A stretch of DNA of 7,094 bases, taken from assembly GCA_030682595.1 (NCBI GenBank), contig JAUXNZ010000048.1, positions 1 to 7,094 of the forward strand. Reading direction: 5' to 3'. Made by a program: the position numbers and the translations under genes. Origin of the DNA: Rhodocyclaceae bacterium. Lineage in GTDB: Bacteria; Pseudomonadota; Gammaproteobacteria; Burkholderiales; Rhodocyclaceae. Every line of letters starts with the position of its first letter. The first letter of the stretch is position 1. The notes under the pieces were generated by a model that saw nothing but the letters and a program-made list of their open reading frames with translations, searched no databases and was not told the origin of the DNA. Of this stretch, positions 4,501 to 7,094 are shown piece after piece.

Positions 4501-6221
4501 AACTGAGCCGCAGCCCACTGCTCGAAGAACGCCTGCCGGCATGGCGGGCGCATTTCATTCTGTGGCTCTTGCTGCTGGGTTTCGCGGTGCTGGTGGGGCG
4601 CTCGTTTTACCTGCAGGGCGTTAACAAGGACTTTCTGATCGGCCAGGGTGAATCGCGTTATGAGCGGGTGCTCGAAATTTCGGCGACGCGCGGCCGCATT
4701 CTCGACCGGCATGGCGATGTGCTGGCCATGTCGACCCCGGTGAAGGCGGTCTGGGCCATTCCCGAGGACGCAAAACTCGCGCCCGCCCAGGTGCGGCAAC
4801 TGGCCGCCCTGCTCGAAACCGACCCGCGCGAGCTGACGCGCAAGCTGGCCGGCGCACGCGATTTCGTCTATCTCAAGCGCCAGATCGCGCCGGACGTGGC
4901 CACCCAGATTGCCAACCTCAAACTGCCCGGCGTGCATTTCAAGAATGAGTTCCGCCGCTATTACCCGTCCGGCGAGGTCGCCGCGCACATACTGGGTTTC
5001 ACCGGCGTCGATGACGTCGGCCAGGAGGGCATCGAACTGGCGATGAACAGCCAATTGACCGGCAAACCCGGTGGGCGACGCGTCATCAAGGATCGCCGCG
5101 GCCAGATTGTCGAGGACGTCGAATCGATCCGCGCGCCGCAGGAAGGCAAGGACACCGTGCTCGCCATGGACGCCAAGTTGCAGTATCTGGCGTACGCGCA
5201 GCTCAAACAGGCGATCACCCAGCACAAGGCCAAGGCGGGTGGCATCGTCGTGCTCGATGCCAGGAGCGGCGAAGTGCTGGCGCTCGTCAATCTGCCGACC
5301 TACAACCCGAACAACCGTACTCGCCTTTCCGGCGCACAGCTCAGAAACCGGGCCTTCACCGACACGTTCGAGCCCGGCTCGACCTTCAAGTCGTTCACCG
5401 TCGCGCTGGCCCTGGACAAGGGCAACGTGCGCATCGACACACCGATCCAGACGGCGCCCGGCAAACTCACCATCGGCTCGGCAACGATTTCCGACGCGCA
5501 CCCGCATGGCATGCTGTCGGTCGCCCAGGTGATCCAGAAGTCCTCCAACATCGGCGCGGCGAAAATGGCCCTGGCGCTGCCGGCCGCAGAAATGTGGCAG
5601 ATGTTCGACAACCTCGGTTTCGGCCAGCCGCTCAAACTGGGCTTCCCCGGCGAGGCCGCCGGGCGCCTGCGGCCCCACAAGCGCTGGCGGCCGATCGAGC
5701 AGGCGACCATGTCCTATGGCCATGGCATTTCGGTGACGCTGATTCAACTGGCGCGCGCCTATCAGGCGTTCGCGCGCAACGGCGACTTGCTGCCGCTGTC
5801 ACTGACCCGCCTCGAAGCGGTGCCGCCGGTGGGCGTCCGGGTGTTCTCCGAGCAGACCGCCCGCGAAATGCGCGCCATGCTCGAAATGGCCGTGCTGCCC
5901 GGCGGCACGGCGCCCAAGGCGCAGGTGCCGGGCTATCGTGTCGCCGGCAAGACCGGCACCGCCAACAAGCTGGAAGGCGGCAGTTACACCAACAAATATG
6001 TCGCCTCGTTTGTCGGCTTCGCCCCCGTGTCCGACCCGCGCCTGATCATCGCCGTGATGATCGACGAGCCCACGGCGGGGAAGTATTACGGCGGGGAAGT
6101 CGCGGCGCCGGTGTTTTCCGGCGTGATGGCGAGCGCACTGCGGAGCTGGGGCGTCGCGCCCGACGCGCCGGAAAAGCCACTGCAGATGGCCACCATCCCG
6201 CCGGCGAAGGAGGAGATGTGA
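4497..6221 (+). CDS. ftsI: Peptidoglycan D,D-transpeptidase FtsI (PBP3)
   Basis: FtsI is the class B penicillin-binding protein that crosslinks septal peptidoglycan in the periplasm, working with the glycosyltransferase FtsW. The 574-residue product has a short cytoplasmic tail and one membrane anchor at about residues 19-37. The PBP dimer/pedestal domain follows, with the family motif RGRILDRHGDVLA (65-77) and RRYYPSGEVAAHILGFTG (153-170). The transpeptidase domain has all three active-site motifs: STFK with the acylated Ser295 and Lys298, SSN (349-351) and KTGT (485-488). The downstream YGGEVAAPVFSGVM is typical of the C-terminal end. Nothing is missing, and beta-lactams would be expected to target it. 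The ATG overlaps the ftsL stop. The last codons carry the murE Shine-Dalgarno, and the stop overlaps the murE start. Length and C terminus look normal, which matters for judging the short murE that follows. Confidence 0.97.
   Translation: MKLSRSPLLEERLPAWRAHFILWLLLLGFAVLVGRSFYLQGVNKDFLIGQGESRYERVLEISATRGRILDRHGDVLAMSTPVKAVWAIPEDAKLAPAQVRQLAALLETDPRELTRKLAGARDFVYLKRQIAPDVATQIANLKLPGVHFKNEFRRYYPSGEVAAHILGFTGVDDVGQEGIELAMNSQLTGKPGGRRVIKDRRGQIVEDVESIRAPQEGKDTVLAMDAKLQYLAYAQLKQAITQHKAKAGGIVVLDARSGEVLALVNLPTYNPNNRTRLSGAQLRNRAFTDTFEPGSTFKSFTVALALDKGNVRIDTPIQTAPGKLTIGSATISDAHPHGMLSVAQVIQKSSNIGAAKMALALPAAEMWQMFDNLGFGQPLKLGFPGEAAGRLRPHKRWRPIEQATMSYGHGISVTLIQLARAYQAFARNGDLLPLSLTRLEAVPPVGVRVFSEQTAREMRAMLEMAVLPGGTAPKAQVPGYRVAGKTGTANKLEGGSYTNKYVASFVGFAPVSDPRLIIAVMIDEPTAGKYYGGEVAAPVFSGVMASALRSWGVAPDAPEKPLQMATIPPAKEEM
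6208..6213 (+). promoter_or_regulatory. Strong Shine-Dalgarno deciding the murE start
   Basis: AGGAGG lies 4 bases ahead of the GTG at 6218, inside the last codons of ftsI. It is one of the best Shine-Dalgarno matches in the window. It supports initiation at this GTG, which overlaps the ftsI stop within ATGTGA. The ATG at 6216 in that string cannot serve, because TGA follows it directly. Confidence 0.8.
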
Positions 6222-7094
6222 GCAAAACAAAACTGTTCACGGTGGGCGTTACGGGGACAAACGGCAAGACGTCGGTAACGCAATGGATCGCCCAGGCGCT
6301 GGGCGCATTGGGCGACAAGTGCGCCATCGTCGGCACCCTGGGCAACGGTTTCCCCGGCGCGTTGATACCGGGGCCGAACACCACGCCCGGCGCGGCGGTG
6401 CTCAAGGAATTAATGCCGGAATTCATCCGCCAGGGCGCGACCGCCTGCGCGATGGAAGTCTCGTCAATCGGGCTGCATCAGGGCCGCGTCGCCGGCATCC
6501 GTTTCGACGTGGCGGTATTCACCAACTTCACCCGCGACCACCTCGATTATCACGGCACGATGGAAGCCTATGCGGCCGAGAAACGCAAATTGTTCGAGAT
6601 GCCGGGCCTCGGTACGGCAGTGCTGAATCTCGACGATCCATTCGGCGTTGATCTCGCCGCACGGCTCAAGGGCCGCGTCACCACCATCGGCTACACGCTG
6701 GAGGACGGCGCTTGCCTGGACAATTGCACTGACACCGTGCTCGCCGCAACCGATCTGGTGGAAACCGGCAGCGCTATTTCCTTCGCCCTCGATGGCGTGC
6801 GCTTCACCGCGCCCGTGGTGGGCCGCTTCAATGCGTCGAATTTGCTGGCCGTGACCGGCGCGCTGCGCGCGGGCGGCCGGTCATTGCCGGAGATCGCCGC
6901 CGCGCTGGCGCGGATTGTCGCTCCCGCCGGGCGCATGGAGACGCTGGGGGGCGCTGCATTACCCCTGGTGGTCGTCGATTACGCCCATTCGCCCGATGCG
7001 CTGGAGAAAGTGCTGACCACCCTGCGCGGGACGGCGACGGCGCGGGGCGGCGAGCTGGTCTGCGTCTTCGGCTGCGGCGGCGACCGCGATGCCG
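6218..7094 (+). CDS. murE: UDP-MurNAc-tripeptide ligase MurE, lacking the N-terminal domain; 3' end outside window
   Basis: MurE adds the third amino acid (usually meso-diaminopimelate in Gram-negative bacteria) to UDP-MurNAc-L-Ala-D-Glu in the cytosol, using ATP. The 292 visible residues contain the P-loop GVTGTNGKTS (10-19), NTTP (54-57), MEVSSIGLHQGR (79-90), FTNFTRDHLDYHGTMEAY (101-118), the lysine expected to be carbamylated (K122 in AEKRKLF), GRFNASNLLAV (202-212) and the start of the third domain (VDYAHSPDAL, FGCGGDRDA). T55, T56, S82, R90 and K122 all match E. coli MurE contacts with a constant offset of about 102 residues. The ORF therefore lacks essentially all of domain 1, which in known MurE proteins binds the UDP-MurNAc part of the substrate. 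The frame upstream of 6218 lies within ftsI and does not encode such a domain. The amino acid specificity motif is beyond the window. It is surely a Mur ligase by sequence and position; whether it works alone is unclear. Confidence 0.92.
   Translation, partial: MSKTKLFTVGVTGTNGKTSVTQWIAQALGALGDKCAIVGTLGNGFPGALIPGPNTTPGAAVLKELMPEFIRQGATACAMEVSSIGLHQGRVAGIRFDVAVFTNFTRDHLDYHGTMEAYAAEKRKLFEMPGLGTAVLNLDDPFGVDLAARLKGRVTTIGYTLEDGACLDNCTDTVLAATDLVETGSAISFALDGVRFTAPVVGRFNASNLLAVTGALRAGGRSLPEIAAALARIVAPAGRMETLGGAALPLVVVDYAHSPDALEKVLTTLRGTATARGGELVCVFGCGGDRDA

Noticed and set aside
4443..5747. 434-codon open frame on the minus strand across ftsI
   Set aside because: It is antisense to clear FtsI sequence with all motifs intact. 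Long antisense frames are common in GC-rich genes, and the translation resembles no family.

Overview
The window looks like a chromosomal stretch of a GC-rich proteobacterium, most likely a betaproteobacterium. The evidence is an Escherichia coli-type dihydroorotase, a class A RNase P RNA, and the start of a division and cell wall (dcw) cluster in the order mraZ-rsmH-ftsL-ftsI-murE with the 10-bp-spaced TGGG operator known for proteobacterial MraZ. The exact taxon is inference. No transposase, integrase, tRNA or CRISPR array was seen.

Left part (1-1966): pyrC (pyrimidine synthesis) overlaps by 4 bases a small lipoprotein gene of unknown function. Both read rightward. Eight bases after that gene is a consensus -10 box, followed by rnpB, the catalytic RNA of RNase P. 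The RNA is about 465 nt, against 377 nt for E. coli M1 RNA. The helices P1, P2, P3, P9, P14 and P16 can be paired by eye, and the extra length includes an enlarged, apparently branched P12 and extra hairpins at P13.

Middle part (1967-2833): a leftward higB-higA toxin-antitoxin pair lies between rnpB and mraZ, converging on rnpB. Upstream of higB is a 17-bp palindrome, a likely HigA operator. Next comes an AT-rich spacer, then a sigma70-like promoter overlaid by four GTGG(G/A) repeats spaced exactly 10 bp. These are the autoregulatory MraZ boxes, and the last one runs into the mraZ ribosome binding site.

Right part (2834-7094): mraZ, rsmH, ftsL, ftsI and the beginning of murE form a tightly packed rightward operon with gaps of 0-2 bases or 4-base overlaps. 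It supplies a transcriptional regulator, a 16S rRNA methyltransferase, a divisome linker, the septal transpeptidase and a peptidoglycan precursor ligase. The main anomaly is at the ftsI/murE junction. murE starts at a GTG with a strong Shine-Dalgarno inside the ftsI tail, yet its product begins only about 12 residues before the ATP-binding P-loop. The N-terminal UDP-MurNAc-peptide binding domain (about 100 residues) is therefore missing. murE runs off the right edge, so its C-terminal domain is not visible.
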